This document shows positions 34,341-46,079 of a stretch of 64,000 bases of DNA, piece after piece (position 1 is the stretch's first letter; each line of letters starts with the position of its first letter). Source of the DNA: Fagopyrum homotropicum (Eukaryota; Streptophyta; Magnoliopsida; Caryophyllales; Polygonaceae); contig BSWB01000005.1 in NCBI GenBank assembly GCA_033239125.1, positions 142,534,494 through 142,598,493 of the forward strand, written 5' to 3'. Below the pieces are notes generated by a model. It was not told the origin of the DNA. It worked only from the letters and a program-made list of their open reading frames with translations, and made no database searches. The position numbers and the translations under genes are program-made.

Positions 34341-36708
34341 GCTTCAAGTACTAATACCTATAAATTCAACTTGTATTCACATATTTCATATATAATAAGA
34401 ATAAATCCATATAATTTTTGTGATAATATAAAAGTTTTTAAAATATATCAATAAATATCTTTTAAATTTTAAGATAAAGTAAATGTATATATAAATTGTC
34501 ATTTCAAATTAAAACTTAAATAATTTAAAAAAAACATTATATTAAAATTTAAATTTGAACAAAGCAGACAAATGGACATACAAAAATCAAAAAACAGATA
34601 CGAGCATAGTGTTATTTGAACCCTCATATCACAAAAATGGACCACCCTTTCATCCTTCAATGTATGTCATATGTGGCCTGCAATTAATACAACCAACTAA
34701 AAATAATAATAAAAAATATATAATATGGTTTCCTGCATGTCAAAAGTCGGTTAATGTGGTTCACACACATATCCATCGTTATAATGAATTGAAATGATAG
34801 AATTAAGGTACAAAAGTTGCATGGTAACGTAGAAGTATATATAACCGTTTGAATTTAGGTAAAGCTAAGGTGTTACGTACATATATAAGTATATAAAAAT
34901 GTGTTTTTGTGGTAAGTGATGATAATTAAAAATGAGTTTAGTGGCTCCACGATGTGATTAAGAGGTATTATAGCTACGTTGAACGTGGGGTTCACTTGTT
35001 AATGCGGCGAGACGTTGTCATTATCATTTGGTTTCAACGTTTTATGACACTTATGGAGAAAATATAGTATAGTGAGTTGGATTGGATAACAAAATAGAAT
35101 ATATGATTTCTTGTGGTTAATTATAATTTGACCCTGTATCGTAATTATCAGATCTGGTTCATTATATTGACGGATTGTTTACCCTTATAAATTTGTGTTG
35201 GAAAGGACGTGGATACAGTCTGGTCTGAATATTTAATTTGGAACGGCATGTATTTAACCCATAAATAGATGTTTTTAAAAATGAACATGGTCCGGACTGT
35301 TCGGGTTCACCGTGGTGCGGTTCATAGACCGTTTCATATAAGTAATGAAAATAATTTGGTCCAGACTGTTTGCACAACCCTAATCGTTGAGGAGTGTACG
35401 AAAGCTTATGAAGATTATGGGGAGAAACATTATGTAATGAATGTACGAGAGTCCAAGTTTATTAGAGATAATGTTAGCTTATGAAACCAAATATTATTAT
35501 CATTTTATAAGCTATACGGAGAAAACTATCGGAGCTATAATAACTTTTTTTTATAAAGTAAAGTGGTTTGATGCACTAGATGACACACCGGCTAATGGAA
35601 CGAAATGTCGATCAAATCGGTAGACGGATGATCCGTCATAAGGGAACCGGAACATGCAAACATCAAAAGAGAATTTCGATCACTACGAGCCAATCTAGAA
35701 GAAACACCAACGGAAGCGCCAAACAAGCAAAACAAGGAGAAAAACAGCGGGAACAAGATTGTGGAAGAAGAACAGAGTACGGCCCCAGGGGCTAGGTGTA
35801 AACCTTAGATCTAAACTCTTCTTTTCGGCCTTCAGATTTCGATCACTTATCCTTTACTTCTCACGAGCAAATTCAACCACTTTTTCCATGCGGAACTCTC
35901 AACATCACGACGCAACTCATACAATCAAATCATATAACGTGAAACAAAAAACTCTATTGTATTCAGATACAACAATAATTGTTGAGCCTTTATTTTATTG
36001 AAGGATGGTGTTGTGATGGTCGGAGGAAATTTTTTTGTTAAGGTTTGAAGAAAGGATGTTTCGCTAAGTTAAAGAGTTTTTGGACTCTCAGTCACGAACG
36101 CGTGTGATTTCATATTATCTTATTGATAAAGTTTATAAATGCAAATACAAATTGTCTTAGAGTGTGCTCGGTTAACCGAAGGGAGCTCAGTGGGTAAGTA
36201 GAGCAAGGAGAGTCCGTGATACTCGACCAAGTGTTTGATTTATCTGTAAAGTGTGGTTCATATTTAAATAAGGATTAATGATAATTAAGTAATTAAAAAA
36301 GTATAAAATTAGTAAATTAGTGGAAGGTGACGAAATGAAGGTTGGTGGGGGCACGAGACGACATTTTGAGCCCCAAAGATGGAGGAAGAAGAGGATGTGG
36401 ATAACCATAATCATATATTCCAACTATCATTATTTTATTACGACCAAAATTATGACCCAATATTCATTAAAAAAAAATTTTTTAAAAAGAAGTGGGGTTA
36501 TCCATTTATGATAATTAAATATTTTTAATTTTTTTTAACTACGCTTCATTTATAATGTGACGTTTTTATTTGTTAGAAAAAATGAAATAAGTATTTTTCA
36601 AGCATTGAGGACCGGGTATTAATTTCTATAAAATTAAAAGATGACGTGTTATATTAAAATTATTGTATTGACTATGATTAGTTATGTGTGTTAGTGATAC
36701 AGATAATG

Positions 36709-36710
<2 letters not shown>
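34341..36710. other. Intergenic with weak element remnants
   Basis: At 35285-35385 ATGGTCCGGACTGTTCGG and TTGGTCCAGACTGTTTGCAC, ending CACAACCCTAA, resemble the right part of the hAT MITE at 14409-14948; a left end is not found. At 35641-35800 a plus-strand stretch reads LRANLEETPTEAPNKQNKEK and NSGNKIVEEEQSTAPG, charged and protein-like but unrecognised. No gene is supported. Confidence 0.4.

Positions 36711-36780
<70 letters not shown>
36711..36780. repeat. (TTA)n microsatellite
   Basis: 70 bases of uninterrupted TTA/ATT. The poly-Asn minus-strand frame here is an artefact. Confidence 0.97.
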
Positions 36781-38550
36781 CCCATCCTAAATATATAATA
36801 CCACCATACTTGATAAAGTTTGAATAATACAAAGTAAAAAACGTTAACTTTTACGATTCCATCTTTTCAGTTTTTACCAGTAGTTAGTTTTTATGGTTTA
36901 TTATATTTGGATACCTTTTATGAATATTTAATGTATTAAATAACCTTTTCTAGAGTTCTTTTTTAATGAATTTACAATTTATTAAAATGGTAGTCAAGAC
37001 TTATAGAATAGAATGAGATGCATGTTAAAATCAGAATGACAATTTTACCTATACTCGACGAATATCTGATCTGGTGAAAATGAATGAAAATATGTTAAGA
37101 AAAAAGCGGACGAATATCAATGAGATGTGAAGCAAGTGGTGGTAGATCATGTAAAACATTTCATTCCTCCATCATCCACACATTCATTCGACTCGTATTC
37201 ACTCAGATAAAATGATAGATTTATAATATATGTCATATTGTAATATTTATTGCATCCGTGGAATACGATCAAGAGTATCATCAAATGGGCGGTTTGGGAT
37301 TATAGATCGAAAGTCGGTGAAGACCATACATTTATCACCCGATTTATTACGATACCTTGTCATAAGGACAAGGTTGTAAGATGTATTCTAAAGTAGTTGA
37401 AAAGGAGTCAAGTTGTGTTGATAAGATAAGAGAAAATGGTACGTTGAATTGTAAAAGAAGGCTCAAATTGGTACCTAATAAATGTGGGCCATTTCTACGC
37501 CCTTCAAATCCAATCAAAGGCCTCTTTCTCCACTTCATTTGGATTCCCTAAATTATTATTATTTTTAGGGTTTTGTGGTTGCCTTTTCAAACCTAGAATC
37601 GAGCATGCTTATATACATCATCCAATTTATCCTTTTTTTTTTTTTAATTTTGTTTTTTCATACATATATACAAATCTAAAGCTTTCGAATTGTATATACC
37701 GCAATTTGAACTTATTTATTTTTAATAAAATGGTGTGTTTATACGGAAAATTCATATAAAGATATACAGCGAAAGAGTTATTACAAGATCATAATCGTTC
37801 ATGTTTTAAATGTTATAATTTATGATGAGACTTTAGTGATAAGACTTTAGAGAATCAACAATTTTACGGTCCGTTTGGTTACAATTTTAGAAAATGACTG
37901 AAAATGAATCTAGTTTGTTAAACTAATTTTTATGGTTATTTATTTTTTAAAAAATAGTATTGTGAATCAAAATAATCTTAGCTATTTGAATAACACATGA
38001 ATTAATGACAAGAGTTTATATGTGACTCTTGAATCTATAAAAGAAAACAAACACGTCCCTAATAAGTGAGTCTGAGTTGGAATGTCATGATCAAAATTAA
38101 GGAGGTTTGGCTTTCTAGACTCCCGGGAGTTTGGGGGTGTTGTTTGGATGGCTCTTAGGGAATATGAAGAGCCGTCTCTTTGCAATGTCACTAATAATAT
38201 TAAGCTTCTAAATGAAATCTGGAAAATAAATAATAATGTCGGGGCATATGACGTAATATTATCTGAAATTAAAATTTGTTGGCCGAAAGGTGGGACGATG
38301 ATGATGCACCAATACGAAATGTGTATGCTTACGTTACATCGGAAGGACCGGTTTCTTTGTAATTCATAACCTGTCAACTATGGTATAATTAGTGCTACCA
38401 ATATTTGTTCATCTTATAAGTGCCCATACTTCTTTTACTTTTTATCAAAACAAAAAGGTTAGCCTTGTCCAAACTACGTTATGTTATTCGGTACATGTAA
38501 CTTATAGAATTTACGGGATCTATTAGAGTAAATATTATGAAAAATTATAT
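36781..38550. other. Intergenic, no gene recognised
   Basis: At 37868-37890 GGTCCGTTTGGTTACAATTT looks like the end of a Tourist- or hAT-type MITE, but no second end is seen. At 38100-38345 a minus-strand frame and a plus-strand frame are open without family resemblance. Confidence 0.4.
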
Positions 38551-38743
38551 ATTTTTTTTGAAACAATTTGATTTACTAGGCTTTTTCTAGTTTTTTGTAT
38601 AATAAATATACCCCTTGAGAGAAGAGTATGTAAAGTTTGAAATAAATACAAAAGATTGGGGTATATTTACTTAATTCAAACATTAAAAAGTCTAGTTACT
38701 ACTCTAATGTCTCAAAAAGGCCTAGTTACCAAAATTACCCTTT
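38551..38743 (-). mobile_element. Small MITE, copy 2 (inverted relative to 9089-9281)
   Basis: The reverse complement aligns along its whole length with 9089-9281, sharing TTTTGGTAACTAGGCCTTTTT (read in two pieces), AATTAAGTAAATATACCC and CTTTTGTATTTATTT. T-runs of 8-9 bases flank both ends. Confidence 0.75.
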
Positions 38744-40115
38744 TTTTTTAACCTTTTACTAATAGATTATAAGAATTATGGAAAATTTTTGAGATTATAA
38801 TACTAAATTCATGGATGTTTATATAATTAGCTATATTTCTATTTAGGCTTAGATTAGACAAATATGAAATGGGTTATTTTTAATAATAGTGGTTTTGTTT
38901 CAAAACTTAATTTGAATTTATTAGAGTTAATATTAAAATTATTGAGTTGTAGATTATTAGGTAACTGAAACATGTAGTTGATTAAACAATTGATAAATTT
39001 AATGAGTATTTGAAAAAAAAAATTTATTGTAACTAATATCAAACGTATAAATTATTAATTATTTAATATTAGTGTGTAGCTTTATATTTGTAACAAACGT
39101 TGTCTTGCATTTTATTTATAAAGGTAATAAGCATGATAGTTATTTTTTTTTAATCTATATCAATGACCTAACTAGATTAAGTAGATTACTAATTTACTTG
39201 TATTATATGTATATATTTTACTAAAATAGACGATATAATACTTACGTAGCGATTTTAAATTTTTTTCTCAAAATAATTTCTTTACTAAATAACTAATTTA
39301 TTAAATAACTAATTATATCAAGAAGTATTTTTTTGTATACTAAAACTAGATTTTGAAATTATGTATGCCATTATCCTTGAATCGAAATATACACCAATTA
39401 TTTTGGTCGAATTTTTGTAGATTTTTATTTTCGGAAAAAAGGAATTATCTACTATTTTGGTCAGAGGAAGCCTATAGTTATATTCAAACTTCAAATTGTA
39501 CTAGTAACGTATACAATGGAATTATTTATTATTTTGGTCATAAAAGCCTACAATTTATTCAAACTTTATAAAAATATCATATTTTAAGCCACATAAATGT
39601 ATGGAAATAATGATAAACAAAAGATAGTTATAGGTCAAGAAATGCGGCCACTATGATTCGATCTCATCGCTTCAATGCAGATCGACTTGTAGACAATACA
39701 CATTTTTCAACCTTAAATTACAATAACTAAAAAAAAATGATTAATATTTAAAAAACTATATAATATTATAATTAGAGTAATGAGTATATTCCGTGTTACG
39801 GAATATCAACTAACGAAGTGGTTGGTCCATACTTATTTTTTGGATAAAGATATAACATTTTATTATATTAAAATATATTTTAATAATTTAATGAGATTTG
39901 TATAAATAACTACAACATTATTCACGCAAAAGAAATGCACGTAAGTACGGACATATAAATTAAAATGTGATTTATTAACAAATGATCACGTAATTACAGT
40001 GATCCATCACAAAATCAACGGTTACCCACCAACAAAACTTTCATTTTTCCTTTTCCACAATTAATTAAACATTTTTAAAGGGGAACAAGGAATCTGTACC
40101 TGGTGAATTTCCAAA
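38744..40115. other. Intergenic, 3' side of the LBD gene
   Basis: AT-rich. Two TATTTTGGTC-containing phrases (39398 and 39455, again 39530) form a weak repeat. No gene recognised. Confidence 0.4.
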
Positions 40116-40247
40116 ATTATCACCGATATCCGACCCGATAGATCCGAATAACCCGATAAAATCCCCCTCTCCTAATCAAACTAACCGTCTTCACTACCAT
40201 TAACAAAGGAGAGGGAACCAAAATTAAAAAGAAAAAAGATTGAGTCT

Positions 40248-40960
40248 TTAGACGAACAAGTTCAACAGCTGAGGCTCCGGTTCCGGTAACGGCCGTGCAA
40301 AGCAAAGTCCGGCGCCGGTTGATCCACTTTCAAAGCTAATCGTCGTCGTTCCTGACTCTTCCGAAGGAGTCGTGGCCCGCCGCATCACCGGAGTCACTAC
40401 TGGAAATTCTGGCTTAGTAAGGCGCAGATCCAAGTGAATCGAAGACCGATGATCCGGGTTCCGACGATTCGAAGGAGAATCTGAGCAGGAATTCGGATCC
40501 TCATCGGAATTCGGTATTGAATGTCCAATTCCGTTAAGAAACTCCGGTACAGGCCGAAGAATACCGCCTCGAAGAACAGTCTCCACAGCAACTTGACAAA
40601 CTCGCCAATTCCCCGTCCATAAAAGTCCAACGGCACCGCTCACCGGATTTACAGTCCGTCCACAGGCTTCGTACAACAGAGATTGAAACAAAGCTGTTGA
40701 AAAACAGATCATTTGTTAAAACGCTTCAGATTTTAAAACCCGGAAGGAAATCGATTAATGTCGGTTTGTTAATTACCAGGACGTTGAGTATCAGGAACGT
40801 TGGAAATGAAATTCATGAGTCCAGCTCGGCCGAAGAACTTGGCAACGAAGACGGTGGCGTGGCCTTGAGCTTCAGGTGACTGAATCCATTGAAGACATGG
40901 ACGAAGAACGCAGGTATCGCTGCATCCTTTTCGAAGAACTCGACATCCATTGCAACTCAT
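40248..40960 (-). CDS. LOB-domain transcription factor, class II (LBD37/38/39 type)
   Basis: Two exons, 40777-40960 and 40248-40693, encode a predicted 209-residue DNA-binding regulator. The zinc-finger-like block is complete, C-x2-C-x6-C-x3-C with cysteines at residues 3, 6, 13 and 17 (MSCNGCRVLRKGCSDTC). The GAS block follows: QGHATVFVAKFFGRAGLM and FISNVPDTQRPALFQSLLYE, then ACGRTVNPVSGAVGLLWTGN. The full leucine zipper of class I proteins is absent. The tail has a Ser/Pro- and acid-rich stretch, the motif LDLRLT (EAR-like), SEESGTTT and the terminal LLNLFV, typical of LBD37/38/39. In Arabidopsis these repress anthocyanin genes and respond to nitrogen; that role here is inferred. The start is the conserved MSCNGC. 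All landmarks are intact. Which of the three paralogues it corresponds to cannot be decided. Confidence 0.94.
40694..40776 (-). other. Intron of the LBD gene
   Basis: 83 bases, donor CCTG|GTAATT and acceptor CAACAG|CT, phase 1, splitting the Ala codon in QRP-A-LFQSL. This is the conserved intron position of LOB-domain genes between the two halves of the GAS block. Confidence 0.93.
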
Positions 40961-41035
40961 CTTCTTGGATATTCAGTTAGAGGAAAGAAATTGAAAGGAA
41001 AGGTAAGTAAGGTGGCAATGGAGAAGGAAAGGGTA

Positions 41036-41042
41036 ATTTATA
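41036..41042 (-). promoter_or_regulatory. Probable TATA box of the LBD gene
   Basis: On the minus strand CTATAAATT lies 76 bases upstream of the ATG, placing transcription start near 41005 and a leader of about 45 bases. Motif and spacing only. Confidence 0.45.
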
Positions 41043-41214
41043 GATTGCAACCAGAGGAGGGCATCGGGTTGAAATTTAACCATGGTTGGGGGTATTTTAG
41101 TAATTGGATATGTAGGGAGAAAAGAAAGGTCAGATTCCAAGGGAGTTGGGTAAAGCGGCAGCGAGTTTCCGCGCGTGTCAATAGTCTCCCCACTAAAATA
41201 AAACATAAAATAAA

Positions 41215-41221
41215 TGACGTC
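41215..41221. promoter_or_regulatory. TGACGTC element upstream of the LBD gene
   Basis: A TGACGTC core, the type bound by TGA-class bZIP factors, lies about 255 bases upstream of the LBD ATG. It is the only such palindromic core I noticed in the promoter region. Function inferred. Confidence 0.3.
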
Positions 41222-41269
41222 GGCTTTTTTAAAAAGGGAAAATATTAATATTTTTTTAGGAAAGACTTT

Positions 41270-42780
41270 ATATTTAGATTTAATATTATAATCCGTATTA
41301 ATGGTATTAAAAATACATATATTTAGTACTTTCTGAAATTTTGAAGAGATGAATGCATGTACAAACCCCCTAATAAAACAAGATTCAACGAAAGCATGCA
41401 ACATCCATGAACAAAAATGGTCAAACAATCAAAAGTTAAGTTGTCTTAATTATTGAATTTATACGTGTCGAGCTTATCCATGTTGAAGAGAGACAGTAAT
41501 TTTATATTTTTATTTTGAGATAGCAAAGCTGAAAGTCTTCTCGATGGGCTTCTGTGTTCGAACTTTAAGTTGAAATGAAAGTTTACTTGTAGTTACAGTT
41601 TACAATAGTTGGAATATTAGTTGATTATATTGGTTTAGTGTTCATTTTAGTAATAAGTTTTAAAATGGTTAATTTATAATGATAAAGTTTATTGGATAGA
41701 TGATAAGGGTAAAGGTATTGAATAGTATTTTTATAATTTAACAAATTAAAGACTTATTTTTCCAACAAAATCTTGTTCAATTAGCTAGCAATAGATCGAG
41801 GTAAAGTTGGACCGGTCCAATCGCGTAGATAAACGGTGGATATGAACAACACCCTCATCTCTGAGTGAGTCGGAAAGCAAGGGTCAGTCCTATCCGGGCC
41901 AGAGAGTCAGCATGACCACTTTGTTGTTCGTAATTATATTTACTAAGTTTTACAAAAATAAACTAAATTTGCGACCTTCCGGTCTAACTAGAACTGGCAT
42001 GATCCGCATGGACAAAACCTTAGGTCAAAATTGATCCAACCAAAAAAAGTGATTTAAAAGGTCCGATTCGAATCCGGGTTTATCAAGGCCTAGATGGCGA
42101 TTTACGTCTATATTATCCTTACAATAACTGGTGGGTTATTAATTAGTCACGAGTTGCTACAAAATATCAAAACTATATAGTAAACAAAGATGTAATAAAT
42201 TTTATGATTTACTTAAAATGCGTGAAATAAGTATTATATAAAACCGAGGGATTATAATCTTTACTAGTCAAATAGATAAAGACAAACAATGTTAAACTAA
42301 CCTTATAAATTATTTGATCATATTTAATACCATAATGTTATCCATAATCATGTACTCTATGAAAAATGTAGCTAACTAGCTATGTGATTTAAGTTATAAA
42401 TATGTACCATTTTTATTAGTATAAATCGATTAGTTGGATTGTCTCCCTTTGTATCTGCAACTCGAGTCAAGTAGGTTTCCGGATAAACTCGGGTTTGAAC
42501 CTACTAAATAAGAAATTTATGACATCTTTATATCGAATTTGGTCAAATTGAGATCTCAAACCTCGTGGCTTCCTGAGTGGTAAAATTTAATTAAATTGTA
42601 AAATGGATCTTGTACATACAAACATAACCTTCAAACACAATACATAAGTTGAAAGAAGTTTCGCCTAAATCTAAAGACTTCATATACTAATCTCGAAATT
42701 AGAATGAGTCTTTCGATATTGAAAGAGGGTTTTTTCAATAAAAATGGGTTTGGTGGGAAAGCTCCCAGGTTGAAGAAGAG
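41270..42780. other. Intergenic, no gene recognised
   Basis: AT-rich with some GGACCGGTCCAA and GGTCCGATTCG phrases (41810-42070) that recall the CCGGTCC-type hAT ends. No boundaries could be set. Confidence 0.4.
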
Positions 42781-42797
42781 TCAAATATCTACTCCAC

Positions 42798-43700
42798 GTG
42801 TTGCTAATGTTATCTTACCTGCATGTTAAGAAAAAACTCTCTTTGTTAAAAAACAACGCACCTCACACACCCATCTTTAACCCTAAAATATTACGACTGT
42901 TACCGGAATCCCTAAATCGTTCCTTCATCCGGCCAATCCTATCTCGTTATCAAGCAAAAGCGACGATTCCACTCCTCGAAGCCTAGTTGATCAACTCTCT
43001 GTCAAGGTCATGCCGGACTCACTCTCCACTGGCTGCTCAAACAAGCACAACAATCATGAAGTTTATTTGGGGCGAAAAGAAGTCCGTGAAAAAATCAAAA
43101 GTATCGACTGCTTTCCAAATCTAGTGAGACAGGGATGGAAAGGAGAAGAAAGGAGAGAGATAAAGAAGGGACGATTTGGGAAGGAATTTAGTACAAAAGT
43201 AGTTGATTATATGTTGTTAATAACCGGCCCTTGAGAACTCTAAGATATGCTATGAGAAGGTTGTCTGATTTTCTTGATCTTGAACATCCTTTGTTGAGCC
43301 ATAAACCTAGGTATAACCTTTCTGAATCTGATCCGGCTGCAACTAAAGATGATGGAAAAAGACTGGTGGAGGCAAATATGGATAAAATACGGAGACCTGT
43401 GATGAACAATGTTGCACAATTATGCAAATTTTTGAATTTCGGCTATACCAGGAATGTCCTCTTTCTTCCTCTAACTTGCTTTTGCTCTTTGTGGTTTGGT
43501 ATATATTATTCGTAATCTCTGATGATTTCTGCAATGCAATTGATTTTGTTGATCTGCCTAAAGCCCTGCTAGAAGTATATCTTCATTATAATCTGAATAG
43601 CTACCAATTTGTTCATACAAATGTATCTACTGTATTATTTATGAACCGTTTGGAAACCACTAGTTTATTAGAGTTAAAATTGAATTTGATGTAAAAATTT
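42798..43700 (+). other. Unrecognised gene-like region
   Basis: Several adjacent plus-strand frames are open in less AT-rich DNA. 42798-42986 reads FNPKILRLLPESLNRSFIRP. 43010-43234 begins MPDSLSTGCSNKH. 43231-43515 reads MRRLSDFLDLEHPLLSHKPR, then YNLSESDPAATKDDGKRLVE and DKIRRPVMNNVAQLCKFLNF. The last has balanced, soluble-protein composition and is the most convincing. I do not recognise the family. The pieces could be exons of a decayed or partly captured gene. Complementary frames over the same bases are weaker. Confidence 0.4.
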
Positions 43701-44386
43701 ATTGAAAGAAGTTGGTTAAATAGGATTTTTTTTCTATTTCCCCTTCAACTTTTACCACTTTCATTAAATTGAAGTTGAAGGTAAGAAGTTTTGATTAGGG
43801 GTACATTCACAAAACATATTTATAGCACGAGGCTAATTACTATAGAGAAGTCTCAAAAAAATTTACTTAGCTAATTTGACCAAGTTTATTGGTAATTGGA
43901 ACCGAAGTTGATGAGTACATGATATAAGTAGTGGATGAACAATTTCTTTTTTTTATATATTTTTTATAGTCATATGACGGAGCCTTGAGAGAACGAAGTT
44001 TATTAAAACCGGTGTGAGGGTAAAATTAGAGGAATAAAATTAAGTTTTTTTTATATTTAAATTTCAGATCTTTGTAAGTGTACAAAACCCTCTTTTCTGC
44101 CATCAGTAGGGAAGATGAATACACAGATTGTAAAATCCAACTGTAATTCAATGGCCAACTAAGCCAAGTGAAAGGAGTGAAGTGAAAAAGAATCTGCTGC
44201 TGGTCTTCTTAGAACTCACAGAGGGAATTGGTTACCGGGTTATGGTTTTAATTCGGGCCTATATATGTATTGTGCCCATGGCTGAGTTAGGGGACATTTT
44301 ATACGGGTTGCACCCCCTTGGGAGGGAGGATACCGTAATGTTATCTTATTGTATTGCTTGAGATTGGGTTGTCCAATTCCGGTATG
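43701..44386. other. Intergenic, no gene recognised
   Basis: AT-rich to 44100, then moderately GC. Nothing assignable before the hAT element. Confidence 0.4.
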
Positions 44387-44394
44387 CCTATCGC

Positions 44395-45009
44395 CAGTGG
44401 CGGCCGCAGGAATTTCAAAGGGTGGGGCGAAATTTTATTTTCGTTAAATATATATATGAAAATAAAATAGCGATAAAACAAAGTCAATATGTCATCTACT
44501 TACAATAAACAAAAATTTAAAAAAAATTAAAAAAATATTACACTTAAAGGCGCCGTCTTGGACCGCGCCTATAAATTTTTTTTTTTTAAAAAAATAGCTG
44601 CCCTATAGGTGCGTCTATAACCGCGCCTCTTTAGTTTTTTTTCTTTCAAAAACGTTACACTATAGCCGCAGTATAGGACCGCACCTCTATTTGTGTTTTT
44701 ATTATCTTTATTTCGGATATTAAAACATTATCCTCGACAACGCGTTTTACAAATAATAGTGCGGTTTAAGACCGCGTTTCTACTTCAAACAACAAATCTC
44801 GTGCATTTAGGTGAATTATGAATTATTTCACCCCGAGCCTAAAACAGGAAATTTTTTTGAAGTTTCGTTTACTTTGACGAAAGATCCAAAACAACATTTA
44901 AATATAATACAAGAATAGTGATATTTAAAAAATTAATAAATCGTAGAAAAAATTTTTATAAACGAGAAGTCACGACCCATTTTAAAACGATTTTTTTTCA
45001 AAAAAAAAA

Positions 45010-45040
<31 letters not shown>

Positions 45041-45089
45041 GGAGGGTGGGGCGGCTGCCCCACCCTGCCCCACCCAAGGGCCGCCCCTG
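44395..45089. mobile_element. hAT-type non-autonomous element with perfect 8-bp target duplication
   Basis: A 695-base element with ends CAGTGGCGGCC and, from the right, CAGGGGCGGCC. The identical 8-base sequence CCTATCGC lies outside each end (44387-44394 and 45090-45097), the hAT signature. Subterminal parts are GGGTGGGGC-rich on both sides. The interior has about four imperfect 60-70-base repeats, each with an ACCGCGCCT-like core (44560, 44620, 44680, 44770), and a T30-plus run near 45010-45042. No transposase, so it would need a helper. Confidence 0.92.
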
Positions 45090-45329
45090 CCTATCGCGAG
45101 ACGAATAGCATGACTGACTTTTTAGTTAGCTTAGCTTGTAGTTTTCAATTTGGTTTAATTGTATTGCTTGATATTCCCGGAAATATTAAAGATATTTTAT
45201 AAGCTGATGTAAGGGGTAGAACTATCCCTAATGAGGATCACTTAACCATTATTTATTTATAACAAGTGCGATCAGATGCTCGCAGACCACTGTCTCTCCT
45301 TCTTTTGAACCCGAATTGTTGCACATGCC

Positions 45330-45610
45330 ATACGGGCCGGAGTCCAGAAAAGGCCCAATCGATGTCAATTAATGGGCCCGTATAGACTGACCGCATTATT
45401 CTCATTGGGCTTCTGGAGTATAAACAGACCTATATTATATCGATTAACGGGGGCGTATGGGCTTACCGTATTATCATTGGGCTCTTAGAGTCTAGATAAG
45501 GCCCAATTTAATGGTGACGAATGGCTTATCACATCAGACCCATTGGGCTTTTGGAGTCCAGAAAAGCCCCAGTTAATTTCAATTAATCTGCCCTACGGGC
45601 TCACTACAAT
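45330..45610. repeat. Diverged ~70-bp tandem repeats rich in TGGGCY
   Basis: About four units carry CATTGGGCT(T/C)(T/C)T, GGAGTCCAGAAAAGGCCCAA and GGGCTTACCG-type phrases in the same order, beginning near 45338, 45403, 45472 and 45540. Related phrases recur at 46003-46075 (TTGGGCTTTTGGGTCCAG and TTGGGCTTTTGGGCCCAA). TGGGCC/TGGGCT is also the plant site II motif. Confidence 0.75.
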
Positions 45611-45619
45611 ATTGGTATA

Positions 45620-45667
45620 TTAAGTTCGGCCTCCGCTCGTTTTTAAACGGGTTGAGGCCGAACTTAA
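45620..45667. repeat. Hairpin with 14-bp perfect stem
   Basis: TTAAGTTCGGCCTC (45620-45633) pairs with GAGGCCGAACTTAA (45654-45667) around a 20-base loop. It sits in a stretch with AACGAGCTCTAGCCGAG and CTCGAGCCGAACACGAGCTG phrases (45720-45930), typical of an old dispersed plant repeat. A similar set occurs at 61580-61740. Confidence 0.8.
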
Positions 45668-46079
45668 ATTTTGTGCGAGTTTTTTTTTTTAAGTTTGAAT
45701 TCGGCTCGTTTAGAAAGTGAACGAGCTCTAGCCGAGTAGCTCAACGGCTATAACGCTCCTCTAGTGTTGTGTTAGCTGAACATGTTGGACTTCACGCAAA
45801 CGAGTCGAGCATTAACATGCTCTATCTAAACTCATTTATAAAAAAACTAAATTTTATACGAGCTTTAAATTGTCTCATATTTGACATGTTTAGAAAATGT
45901 ACTAGCTCGAGCCGAACACGAGCTGAGCCCCAACCTTCATTTCACTATTCAGCGCACTTCCTCTTTGGGACTCACTATCTCGGCTCGTTCCTTCTCTAAT
46001 GACTCCTTGGGCTTTTGGGTCCAGGTTATGGGCTTACCGAAATATACTCGTTGGGCTTTTGGGCCCAAATATACGGTTC

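Noticed and set aside
36626..36832. Poly-Asn minus-strand frame
   Set aside because: Translation of the TTA microsatellite.
40397..40636. 79-codon minus-strand frame
   Set aside because: It lies in another frame within LBD exon 2. The conserved GAS block is in the frame used for the LBD call.
40889..41248. 119-codon plus-strand frame
   Set aside because: It overlaps LBD exon 1 and its promoter on the opposite strand and has no recognisable family features.
45720..45790. Possible tRNA gene (GCCGAGTAGCTCAACGGCTA)
   Set aside because: The D-arm-like start lacks a proper T arm and acceptor stem, and the region is part of a GAGCTCGAGCCGAG-type dispersed repeat.
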